The notes under the pieces were generated by a model. It searched no databases. It was given only the letters and a program-made list of their open reading frames with translations, and was not told the origin of the DNA. From an uncultured Collinsella sp. (GTDB taxonomy: Bacteria; Actinomycetota; Coriobacteriia; Coriobacteriales; Coriobacteriaceae), in contig USKL01000042.1 in assembly GCA_900555225.1 (NCBI GenBank), positions 1 through 9,431 of the forward strand: a stretch of 9,431 nt of DNA. Direction: 5' to 3'. Position numbers and translations under genes: made by a program. Shown piece by piece: positions 1-8,878 of the stretch. Every line of letters starts with the position of its first letter. Positions within the stretch are counted from its first letter, which is position 1.

Positions 1-1
1 C

Positions 2-586
2 GTGGTGGAGACCTATGAACAGGTGCAGCAGCTGATCGGCAAGGTGCCGGTCTTTGGTATTTGTCTTGGTCACCAGATGGTCAGCCTGGCCTGCGGCGCC
101 CAGATGGAAAAGCTTAAGTTCGGTCACCGCGGTGGCAACCAGCCGGTCATGAACCTGGTAAGCCGTCGCGTGGAGATCACCGCACAAAACCATGGCTTTG
201 GCCTGCTGTTCCCCAGCTTGGGCAAGCTTGTCCCCGAGCTTTCCGGCGGCGAGACCGAGCATGCGGCCGATGGAGATCTGCGCGCCTGGGTGCGTCGCGG
301 CATCGCGCCGGTCGTGATGAACGAGCGCTTCGGCCGCATTCGCCTGACGCACGTGAACCTCAACGACGGCACCGCCGAGGGCATCCAGCTGCTCGATGCC
401 CCGTGCTTCTCGGTCCAGTACCACCCCGAGGCCTCGCCCGGCCCCACCGATGCCCACTATCTCTTTACCGCCTTTACGCGACTCATGGACGGCGAGGAGA
501 ACTACCTGGACATCGACACCGCGAAGGACCGCCTTGCCGGCTGGAATTTTGCCGAGACCGCCGCGACCGAGACCGAGGAGAACTAA
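2..586 (+). CDS. carA: Carbamoyl-phosphate synthetase small (glutaminase) subunit, 3' part
   Basis: CarA hydrolyses glutamine and passes ammonia to CarB for carbamoyl phosphate synthesis in the cytoplasm, feeding arginine and pyrimidine pathways. The reading frame is open at the window edge, so the first codon here is not the start and the N-terminal domain is missing. What remains is the class I glutamine amidotransferase domain: the nucleophile elbow GICLGHQ (Cys at visible residue 21), an NHGF motif at 63-66, and the HPEASPGP motif with catalytic His141 and Glu143. Compared with E. coli CarA from memory, about 36 extra residues lie between NHGF and the THxxxxDGT segment, and the C-terminus carries an acidic tail rich in E, T and A. 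The stop lies one base before the carB start, and the carB ribosome binding site (GAGGAG, 575-580) is inside the carA end, which indicates translational coupling. Identity is clear from the motifs and from carB following. Confidence 0.97.
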   Translation: MVETYEQVQQLIGKVPVFGICLGHQMVSLACGAQMEKLKFGHRGGNQPVMNLVSRRVEITAQNHGFGLLFPSLGKLVPELSGGETEHAADGDLRAWVRRGIAPVVMNERFGRIRLTHVNLNDGTAEGIQLLDAPCFSVQYHPEASPGPTDAHYLFTAFTRLMDGEENYLDIDTAKDRLAGWNFAETAATETEEN

Positions 587-587
587 C

Positions 588-3902
<3,315 letters not shown>

Positions 3903-3916
3903 TTGACCTGGCCGGC

Positions 3917-4001
3917 CGGGGCGGGAGGGGCCGAGATTTCCCCCTTTCGCTCCGGCTGCAAGCAGAGTCGCTCAGGAGGAAACTCGGCCCCTCCCGCCCC
4001 G
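3917..4001. repeat. Long inverted repeat (85 nt) after carB, possible transcription terminator or REP-like element
   Basis: Two perfect 19-nt arms, CGGGGCGGGAGGGGCCGAG at 3917-3935 and its reverse complement at 3983-4001, are extended inward. After one bulged A (3936), 3937-3945 pairs with 3974-3982 with a single mismatch. The loop is about 28 nt (3946-3973). The whole would fold as a very stable hairpin of about 28 bp, beginning 15 nt after the carB stop. There is no U-run directly after it; the nearest is TTTTT at 4034-4038. It is therefore not a textbook intrinsic terminator, though it should protect the carB 3' end or slow polymerase. Its length and near-symmetry would also fit an intergenic repeat family of the genome. 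The inverted repeat is certain; the role is inferred. Confidence 0.7.
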
Positions 4002-4087
4002 ACGCACTGTGTCTAGACGGACTGCACCTCCTGTTTTTAGAGATAAATACCATTTAGCGGTGATATTCAACCGTTCAAGATATTATG

Positions 4088-4125
4088 TAATGGCATATTA
4101 CGTCATATGACGTAATATGCCATTA
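4088..4125. promoter_or_regulatory. Perfect 38-bp palindrome upstream of the PTS operon, probable operator
   Basis: The 19-nt left half, 4088-4106 (TAATGGCATATTACGTCAT), is followed immediately by its exact reverse complement at 4107-4125, with no spacer. Inside it, GTAAT/ATTAC pentamers occur at 4087-4091, 4097-4101 and 4112-4116, with a partial ATTA at 4122-4125. Within each half the offset is 10 bp, one helical turn, which suggests two dyads bound on one DNA face. The sequence lies 45 nt before the IIB start. A possible -10 box TATTAT (4081-4086) ends one base before it, with no convincing -35. This placement fits a repressor site covering the transcription start of the PTS operon. The obvious candidate is the GntR protein encoded downstream, but the site is not an obvious GntR/HutC consensus. 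In RNA it could form a nearly loopless hairpin, but no U-run follows. Confidence 0.7.
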
Positions 4126-4170
4126 GCAGTCAAGGATGATTGTCTGTGTTCAAGTCGAGAAAGGGGCAAA

Positions 4171-4647
4171 ATGATTAAACTGTGTCGCGTCGATAGCCGG
4201 TTAGTGCATGGGCAGACCGTGTTCTCTTGGTATCCAACGCTTGAAGCAAACGCTATTCTTGTGGTTTCAGATGAGTACGCCGCAAGCAAAGAGCGAATTC
4301 AAGCGCTGCGAATCGCAAAACCCGCTGATGCCAAATTGGTTGTCAAAAGTGTAGAAGATTCCATCGTGGCCCTTAACGGAAGCGCGGTGGATAAATACGA
4401 GCTAATTGTTGTTGCGGGAAATGTACATGACGCCTGTGAAGTTGCGCGTGCGTGTCCAAAAATAACGTCTGTGAATTTAGGCGGCGCTCGACCGTTGGGG
4501 GATAGCGTAAAGGAGCTTGGCCCTGCTGTGCGCCTTTCCCAATCCGATATTAATGAAATTAAGAAAGCCATGGCTGATGGAATCGAGTTCGAGGTAAGGC
4601 AGGTTGCTAGCGAGAAAAAACGCATCGTAACAAGTTTTGATTTGTAG
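4171..4647 (+). CDS. PTS system mannose/fructose/sorbose-family EIIB component
   Basis: This 158-residue cytoplasmic protein carries phosphate from EIIA to the sugar during uptake by a mannose-family phosphotransferase permease. The N-terminus MIKLCRVDSRLVHGQTVFSW holds the family phosphorylation site, His13, in the RxDxRLxHGQ context. The rest has the alternating beta/alpha pattern of the IIB(Man) fold, and length fits a stand-alone IIB (about 160). The ATG at 4171 is chosen because AAGGGG at 4161-4166 sits 4 nt before it and the family motif then starts at residue 5. An in-frame ATG at 4117 would start inside the palindrome, would add 18 residues that do not belong to the family, and lacks a good binding site. 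It is the first gene of a IIB-IIC-IID operon; the next start is 14 nt after its stop. There is no IIA domain fused to it. Sugar specificity cannot be read from the sequence. Confidence 0.93.
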   Translation: MIKLCRVDSRLVHGQTVFSWYPTLEANAILVVSDEYAASKERIQALRIAKPADAKLVVKSVEDSIVALNGSAVDKYELIVVAGNVHDACEVARACPKITSVNLGGARPLGDSVKELGPAVRLSQSDINEIKKAMADGIEFEVRQVASEKKRIVTSFDL

Positions 4648-4661
4648 GAAGAGGGAGAAAT

Positions 4662-5438
4662 ATGCTGCTTCAGGCTTTTCTGGTTGGTCTTGCCGCTGCG
4701 ATAGGTCAATCGGATTATTTACTCGGTACTGCGATGGTCGAGCGGCCGATTGTCCTCGGAGCGATCGTCGGTATTTTTTTGGGTGATATTCCGACTGGCG
4801 TTATTGTTGGTTTCCAGCTCGAACTCGCGTTCATGGGGGTCTGGCAGGTTGGTGCTGCCGTGCCGCCCAACGTAATTGTTGGTTCAGTTTTGGGAACAGC
4901 CTTTGCGATTACTATGGGTGCGGGTCCCGAGACCGCTCTGACTATTGCTATGCCCACTGCGGTGCTTGCCGGCATGTTTGACAGCCTTATGTATAGCGTT
5001 GTTACGCCTCCTATGGCTGTCTGGGCTGATCGTGGTGCCGAAAAAGACGACCCCAAAACGATTGCAGCCGCTATGTGGACCAATGGAATTCTCTACATCA
5101 TTGCGCTTGGCTTGATTTGCGGCGTGGCTTTTTACGTTGGAAATGATGCTGTTCAGGCACTGATTGACGCCATTCCTGATTGGCTTACGAATGGGCTTAC
5201 GATCGCAACGGGTATTCTGCCCGCGCTTGGATTTGCGCAGCTTATGTCAATCCTGTCCACCAAGGAGCTGAGCTTCCTATTCTTTGGAGGCTTCTTGCTG
5301 AGTGCCTATCTAAACATTCCGACGATCGGTATCGTGGCGTTTTCGCTGATCCTGATTGGGATTCTCAATATGGCTCACATTTTTATGCCTGCCAGTGCGG
5401 CGGTCGCTAAGGAGGTTGACGATGACAACGAATTCTAA
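4662..5438 (+). CDS. PTS system mannose/fructose/sorbose-family EIIC component
   Basis: This is the integral membrane channel subunit of the permease, 258 residues, the usual length for IIC(Man/Sor). It begins MLLQAFLVGLAAAIGQSDYLLG, with no cleavable signal, and then shows repeated hydrophobic segments. Examples are residues about 28-48 (IVLGAIVGIFLGDIPTGVIV), 69-90, a pair around 140-160 and three towards the C-terminus (about 185-245). The family-typical stretch GFQLELAFMGVWQVGAAVPPN is at about 50-70. The C-terminus ends in charged KEVDDDNEF, probably cytoplasmic. GAGGGAGAAAT precedes the ATG, giving a good ribosome binding site. The last 17 bases overlap the start of the IID gene, and the IID ribosome binding site AAGGAGG (5409-5415) lies inside this gene, so the two membrane subunits are probably made in a coupled way. 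Confidence 0.93.
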   Translation: MLLQAFLVGLAAAIGQSDYLLGTAMVERPIVLGAIVGIFLGDIPTGVIVGFQLELAFMGVWQVGAAVPPNVIVGSVLGTAFAITMGAGPETALTIAMPTAVLAGMFDSLMYSVVTPPMAVWADRGAEKDDPKTIAAAMWTNGILYIIALGLICGVAFYVGNDAVQALIDAIPDWLTNGLTIATGILPALGFAQLMSILSTKELSFLFFGGFLLSAYLNIPTIGIVAFSLILIGILNMAHIFMPASAAVAKEVDDDNEF

Positions 5439-6282
5439 TGATGTTCTTGAGCTCTCGCCGGAGTCAAATAAATCGACCGATAAGAGAATAACCAAGAAAG
5501 ACTTAAAGGCGTTATTTTGGCGCAGCTTTCCACTCAACATCATGTGGAGCTTTGACCGACAAATGAACGTTGGTTTCTGCTACGACATGATTCCGGCAAT
5601 CAAGCGGTTATACGATAAGCCTGAAGACCGGATCGAGGCATATAAGCGTCATCTTGAGTTCTACAATATTCAAGTTACGTTTAATCCTCTGGTCGCCGGC
5701 ATTGTGGCCTCCATGGATGAGGAAAACGCCAACAATCAGGACTTTGACACCGCCTCAATTAACGCCATGAAAGCATCGCTTATGGCTCCGCTTTCCGGTA
5801 TTGGAGATTCACTGATTGCCAGTACGCTTCGCATGATTGCGACGGGCGTTGTGACAGGACTTTGCCTTTCGGGCAGTCTGCTCGGCCCAATCCTGTTCCT
5901 GCTTCTTTATAATGTCCCAACGATCCTGATCCGCTGGTTTGGGCTTCAGTATGGTTATTCGCTTGGCAGTGGCATGATTTCGAAGCTGAACGATTCTGAT
6001 GTAATGCACAAAGTTACGTCCGGCCTGGCGATTGTGGGACTAATGGTAGTTGGTGGAATGGTGGCGACCACCGTTGCAGTTACCACTCCGCTCGCTCTTA
6101 ACTTCGGCGACACCGCGTTTAAGTTGCAGGAAACGCTCGATGGGATATTCCCGGCTCTTTTGCCGCTCTGCGCGTTCGGGATCATGTGTCTTTGCAATAA
6201 GAAACAGGTCAAAATTATTTGGCAGATTGTGGGCATTCTCGCTGCGGGTATTGTGCTCGGCGTCCTGGGGATTTTGGGCTAG
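5422..6282 (+). CDS. PTS system mannose/fructose/sorbose-family EIID component
   Basis: This is the second membrane subunit of the mannose-type permease, which forms the sugar channel with IIC. The 286 residues match the family length. The N-terminal ~25 residues are polar; then comes the family pattern ITKKDLKALFWRSFPLNIMWSFDRQMNVGF (about residues 23-52) and a cytoplasmic helical region including EAYKRHLEFYN. Next is the conserved MKASLMAPLSGIGDSLIAST (about 117-136). Hydrophobic segments follow, ending with a last helix at 262-286 after NKKQVKI. The ATG at 5422 is chosen because AAGGAGG lies 6 nt upstream; earlier in-frame codons lie inside IIC and would give unrelated sequence. The TAG stop at 6280-6282 lies in a CTAG that is also the stop of the regulator gene on the other strand, so there is no space for a terminator between them. 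No hydrolase or kinase gene follows on this strand before the regulator. Confidence 0.93.
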   Translation: MTTNSNDVLELSPESNKSTDKRITKKDLKALFWRSFPLNIMWSFDRQMNVGFCYDMIPAIKRLYDKPEDRIEAYKRHLEFYNIQVTFNPLVAGIVASMDEENANNQDFDTASINAMKASLMAPLSGIGDSLIASTLRMIATGVVTGLCLSGSLLGPILFLLLYNVPTILIRWFGLQYGYSLGSGMISKLNDSDVMHKVTSGLAIVGLMVVGGMVATTVAVTTPLALNFGDTAFKLQETLDGIFPALLPLCAFGIMCLCNKKQVKIIWQIVGILAAGIVLGVLGILG

Positions 6283-7034
6283 AGAAGGCGTCCATCTTTT
6301 GAGATGCTGAACTCGAAGGACGATGCGTCTGCTCGCCAAACGGTTTTCGAATAGTGGAGCGGCATTTCATTGCAGGCATATGTGACGTGCTCGACAACGC
6401 TCACGGGGGCTCCAACGATATAACCGAGAAGGTTTGCTTCTTGGAGCCCCGCTATTCCTGCGGTGATTTTGAGTTTCTCAATACCGGTTGCGATGCTGTA
6501 ATGGTTGGCGATCAGGTCGAAAAGACTGGCATTGTCTGTGAGAAGCTCCAGTAGTCCGGGTAGAGTGCCCTGCGTTGCATAAATGGTGTCGATGGCGCAG
6601 GGGGCATTTTCGATATAAACCAAGCGCGCAACTCGTTGCACTACGGTTCCGTTGTCAATTTTGAGCTCCCGTGCAATGTGGGCATCAGCCTTGATCAAGC
6701 CTGTTTCCAAGATGGACTTGGTTGTTTTATCGCCGTATTGGGGGTCGGAGCTCAAATTGAAAATGGTGCTTGTTCCTCGTTTCAGGGTGAGCTTCGATGG
6801 GTTTACGAATGTCCCCTTGCCTCGCAGGCGGTAGAGCAAGTTTTGGTCAATGAGATTCTGTACGGCGCGTCTTACGGTGATCCTGCTTACTTTGTATTGC
6901 TTGCAAAGCTCGGTTTCGGTGGGAATCTGACTGCCGCCGGGGAGTTCGCCAGAAACTATTTTCTTGAGGATATCGTTTTCAACGGTCTGATAGAGAAGCT
7001 CTGGCTGAGTGAGCTCGTCTTTTGCTGCAGGCAT
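6279..7034 (-). CDS. GntR-family (HutC/UTRA subfamily) transcriptional regulator
   Basis: This 251-residue protein is a probable local repressor. Residues ~13-77 form the GntR winged helix-turn-helix: LLYQTVENDILKKIVSGELP, then IPTETELCKQYKVSRITVRRAVQNLIDQNLLYRLRGKGTFV, with the recognition helix around 50-61. From about residue 95 the sequence fits the UTRA ligand-binding domain (ARLVYIENAPCAIDTIYA, then the C-terminal CNEMPLHYSKTVWRADASSFEF), which in this subfamily commonly binds sugar phosphates. The ATG at 7034 is chosen because AAGGGG lies 6 nt upstream of it; the frame can be extended to a TTG at 7082 but without a ribosome binding site. It is convergent with the IID gene, overlapping at the shared CTAG, and divergent from the esterase gene. 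Both neighbours are therefore natural targets. Its ligand is unknown; a phosphorylated sugar delivered by the adjacent PTS is the likely guess. Confidence 0.93.
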   Translation of the reverse strand: MPAAKDELTQPELLYQTVENDILKKIVSGELPGGSQIPTETELCKQYKVSRITVRRAVQNLIDQNLLYRLRGKGTFVNPSKLTLKRGTSTIFNLSSDPQYGDKTTKSILETGLIKADAHIARELKIDNGTVVQRVARLVYIENAPCAIDTIYATQGTLPGLLELLTDNASLFDLIANHYSIATGIEKLKITAGIAGLQEANLLGYIVGAPVSVVEHVTYACNEMPLHYSKTVWRADASSFEFSISKDGRLL

Positions 7035-7158
7035 GGTGGACCCCTTGGTCTTCAGTTTCTTTAGTACATAGATATACGACAACTGAGGACATCATAAGCC
7101 GTTATCTCAAAAGTTATGGAAATATCGATTTGGCGTTATCGCCGAGAGGGGATTTAAG
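7035..7158. promoter_or_regulatory. Divergent control region between gntR-type regulator and esterase
   Basis: These 124 bases must hold the promoters of both divergent genes. At 7064-7077 there is an imperfect dyad, GTACATAGATATAC (10 of 14 positions symmetric), 30-43 nt before the regulator start. It could be an autoregulatory GntR site, since HutC-type operators often have outer GT and AC; this is weak. GGCGTTATCGCC at 7132-7143 can form a small 4-bp stem with a TTAT loop. GAGAGGGG at 7144-7151 is the esterase ribosome binding site, 7 nt before its ATG. I cannot pick convincing -35/-10 pairs for either gene. The 38-bp palindrome sequence found before the PTS operon is not present here. Confidence 0.45.
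7136..7148. repeat. 13-nt inverted repeat, copy 1, in the esterase 5' leader
   Basis: TTATCGCCGAGAG here is the exact reverse complement of 8230-8242, directly after the esterase stop codon. The last bases (GAGAG, 7144-7148) are part of the esterase ribosome binding site. In the mRNA the two copies could pair for 13 bp, plus one G-U pair (7149 with 8229). The match is certain; any function is inferred. Confidence 0.6.
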
Positions 7159-8226
7159 ATGGGCAGACAATACGACGAGGCGTTGATTGGCGCCATCTCC
7201 GGTCGCTCGTTTATAACCGAGAAGAGGGGACTCGAGGTTCAAATTCGTCCGGTTCCTGATGATGAAAGAGAGCATGTGCTTGACCCGCGAATTCTCGAGG
7301 TATCCCGCAAGAAGATGCGGAATGTTAGCATGTCTCCGAGCTGGACGAGCCTTATTGGAATGCGTCATCGCCCGGATAAGCCGACATACCGCCTACTCGA
7401 TGGTGAGGTTCAGCGCGATGAGGTCCTCATGGAGGCAGCCGATCGCTATATAGATTTATTCGTCTGGACGCCACCAAATCATAAGGAGGCAAGTCCAGCG
7501 CTAGTTTACCTGCATGGCGGCGCGTTTATGGCGGGGAATGTTCTGCAATTTGAACATCAGCTCGAGTTCATCGCCGAAAAGTCTGGTGCAGTGGTGGTTT
7601 ATCCGGAATACCGCTTGGCGCCGGAGACGGCATTTCCCGGGCAGATCGAGGATTGCGTTCTTGCTCTTGATTATGTGCGCGAGCATGCCGGGGATCTCGG
7701 AATCGATCCTCATAAAATAATGGTCGCCGGCGACTCTGCGGGAGGAAGCCTTACTAATGCGTGTGTTCAGCTCAGGGGTGCTGGAGCTGTAGCCCATGCC
7801 TTCGAAATCTATCCTGAAGTCGACCTTGCGGGCGAACAGGGCGAGGGATATGAGGATTTTCCTGCGATAGCCGATCAAGAGGACGTTGCGCGTTTTCGCA
7901 TCGACCATCTTCGCGATTCGGACGGCCCGATGGTCGAACTTTGTGCACACGGAAAAATGTCTCCTCATGACCCGTTGATTTCTGCGCTAATGCTTGAGGA
8001 CTGCACTGATTTCCCCCCGGTGACTATCGTGACATCCGAATACGATCCGCTTCGTATCCCCGATGAAAAATGGGCTACAAAATTACGGTCTTCAGGAATC
8101 GATGTCGAGGTCATCGAATATGCCGGATGTGACCATGGTTTCTTCGATCATTTTGGCGTGTACCCGCAATCGGAAGACGTGTGTTTGTTGATGGCTGAGA
8201 AGCTTAAAGAAATGGCTGTACAATAA
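7159..8226 (+). CDS. Alpha/beta-hydrolase fold-3 (HSL/family IV-type) esterase
   Basis: A 355-residue serine hydrolase of the hormone-sensitive-lipase-like esterase group, expected to split carboxyl esters in the cytoplasm; no signal peptide is visible. The key motifs are in order: oxyanion-hole YLHGGAF (117-123), VYPEYRLAPETAFP (147-160, a hallmark of the fold-3 group), the nucleophile GDSAGGS with Ser193, a catalytic Asp in SEYDPLRIPDE (Asp296), and His326 in CDHGFFDHF. The N-terminal ~100 residues are longer than a minimal esterase and form the likely cap, including TSLIGMRHRP. The ATG at 7159 is preceded by GAGAGGGG with 7-nt spacing. The gene is monocistronic: divergent from the GntR-type regulator, and closed by the terminator at 8303. 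Lying beside a sugar permease and regulator, it may deacylate an imported sugar or glycoside, but this is inference. The true substrate could equally be an unrelated short-chain ester. Confidence 0.9.
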   Translation: MGRQYDEALIGAISGRSFITEKRGLEVQIRPVPDDEREHVLDPRILEVSRKKMRNVSMSPSWTSLIGMRHRPDKPTYRLLDGEVQRDEVLMEAADRYIDLFVWTPPNHKEASPALVYLHGGAFMAGNVLQFEHQLEFIAEKSGAVVVYPEYRLAPETAFPGQIEDCVLALDYVREHAGDLGIDPHKIMVAGDSAGGSLTNACVQLRGAGAVAHAFEIYPEVDLAGEQGEGYEDFPAIADQEDVARFRIDHLRDSDGPMVELCAHGKMSPHDPLISALMLEDCTDFPPVTIVTSEYDPLRIPDEKWATKLRSSGIDVEVIEYAGCDHGFFDHFGVYPQSEDVCLLMAEKLKEMAVQ

Positions 8227-8229
8227 CGT

Positions 8230-8242
8230 CTCTCGGCGATAA
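8230..8242. repeat. 13-nt inverted repeat, copy 2, just after the esterase stop
   Basis: CTCTCGGCGATAA begins 4 nt after the esterase stop and is the exact reverse complement of 7136-7148 in the 5' leader. Part of it (GGCGA, 8235-8239) could alternatively pair locally with TCGCC at 8253-8257, which would compete with long-range pairing. Confidence 0.6.
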
Positions 8243-8302
8243 GGGACTGAAGTCGCCTGTGTTTCTGCATTCGTGGTTCTCAGTCTGATTAAAAATGAGG
8301 CT

Positions 8303-8341
8303 TGCTCCTTGCCCGAGTGGGTGGGGAGCAGTTTGTTTTTT
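8303..8341 (+). terminator. Rho-independent terminator of the esterase gene
   Basis: TGCTCCTTGCCC (8303-8314) pairs with GGGTGGGGAGCA (8319-8330) around a GAGT tetraloop, giving 12 pairs of which three are G-U wobbles. After one G comes TTTGTTTTTT (8332-8341). It lies about 77 nt after the esterase stop. A run of five A at 8291-8295 on the other side gives it at most weak bidirectional character. Confidence 0.88.
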
Positions 8342-8490
8342 GTAGCGATACGAGGTGAGTGCCGCGCACTTTAGATCGCCATTTTGCTTCGCTGTATACC
8401 ACTTGACGTAATAAAAGAGGCAAGGGCGGTGCGAGGGCCAACAGTCATTCTAAGCTCGGATTCGTATCCTAAAAGGTTGTTTCGGTTGCG
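8342..8490. other. Intergenic stretch between esterase terminator and toxin-antitoxin promoter
   Basis: No coding frame with a ribosome binding site is visible. The only noteworthy item is TGACGTAATA at 8404-8413, identical to a 10-nt part of the right half of the palindrome at 4108-4117. A TTGACG at 8403-8408 has no matching -10 at the right distance. Nothing else could be assigned. Confidence 0.5.
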
Positions 8491-8499
8491 TGGTACAAT
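8491..8499 (+). promoter_or_regulatory. Extended -10 promoter of the toxin-antitoxin operon
   Basis: TGGTACAAT matches the extended -10 pattern TGnTAnAAT. No good -35 hexamer is seen at 16-18 nt upstream, which is usual for extended -10 promoters. It lies about 60 nt before the antitoxin start and just upstream of an inverted repeat. A later AT-rich alternative is GATAAA at 8515-8520. This is a pattern match only. Confidence 0.5.
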
Positions 8500-8517
8500 A
8501 TAGCAAAAAAGAATGAT

Positions 8518-8545
8518 AAAATGAATTCGAAAAAGAATTCATTTT
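8518..8545. promoter_or_regulatory. Operator-like inverted repeat before the antitoxin gene
   Basis: AAAATGAATTC (8518-8528) and its exact reverse complement GAATTCATTTT (8535-8545) are separated by GAAAAA. The repeat lies downstream of the -10 element and ends one base before the antitoxin ribosome binding site AGGAGG (8547-8552). Phd/YefM-type antitoxins normally repress their own operon through a palindromic site in this position. The element could alternatively act in the mRNA as an 11-bp, AU-rich hairpin next to the ribosome binding site. Confidence 0.72.
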
Positions 8546-8557
8546 TAGGAGGTATGT

Positions 8558-8878
8558 ATGCCTGCTTTGCAGATGCTCGACAACCTTGTTCCAATTAGCG
8601 ATTTCAGCCACGGTAAGGGCTCGGCTGCATTTTCGAAGGTTGGGGACGACAATCCAGTTGTGGTTCTCAAACACAACAAGCCAGCGTTTGTGATTGTGAC
8701 ACCCGATGAATATAGGGAAGCGAAGCAAGCGGAGGAGGACCTCGCCTTGTTAACGTTGGCACTTAAGAGAGTGGCTGTGGCACGTGACGATGCGCTTGTT
8801 TCCCTGTCTGATGTTATGGAAGAGCTGGGTGTGAGCCAGGACGAACTCGATCAGATGGATGAGGTCGAGTTTGAATGA
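8558..8878 (+). CDS. Type II toxin-antitoxin antitoxin, Phd/YefM family
   Basis: This 106-residue protein is the probable labile antitoxin that neutralises the downstream toxin and represses the operon. The N-terminal ~55 residues carry the Phd/YefM fold pattern: VPISDFSHGKGSAAFSKVG, then PVVVLKHNKPAFVIVTPDEYRE, with the short strand-turn-strand and the xPAxVIVxxxEY signature. The C-terminal half is helical and acidic (QAEEDLALL, then VMEELGVSQDELDQMDEVEFE), as expected for a toxin-wrapping tail that is disordered when free. It is somewhat longer than the common ~80-90 residues. AGGAGG at 8547-8552, 5 nt before the ATG at 8558, decides the start; the ATG at 8554 is out of frame. The stop overlaps the toxin start in ATGA, the usual translational coupling of antitoxin first, toxin second. 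Confidence 0.9.
   Translation: MPALQMLDNLVPISDFSHGKGSAAFSKVGDDNPVVVLKHNKPAFVIVTPDEYREAKQAEEDLALLTLALKRVAVARDDALVSLSDVMEELGVSQDELDQMDEVEFE

Noticed and set aside
396..587. N-terminal 64-codon extension of the carB frame
   Set aside because: It overlaps carA out of frame and reads as a proline/arginine-rich string; the ATG at 588 has a good ribosome binding site and gives the normal family N-terminus.
4010..4038. Weak stem around GTCTAGAC followed later by TTTTT as a carB terminator
   Set aside because: The stem is short with mismatches and the T-run is not adjacent; the inverted repeat at 3917-4001 is the better candidate for any 3'-end role.
4117..4170. Upstream ATG for the EIIB gene
   Set aside because: It would start inside the palindrome, lacks a binding site and adds 18 residues unlike the family; the ATG at 4171 has AAGGGG at the right distance.
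6636..7064. Plus-strand open frame of 142 codons opposite the regulator gene
   Set aside because: It lies antisense to a clear GntR/UTRA coding sequence and has no family motif of its own.
7035..7082. TTG start that lengthens the GntR-type regulator by 16 residues
   Set aside because: No ribosome binding site precedes it, whereas the ATG at 7034 has AAGGGG; the extra residues would also cover the promoter region.
8403..8431. TTGACG as a -35 box for a further promoter
   Set aside because: No -10 like sequence is found 16-18 nt downstream; the stretch there is GC-rich.
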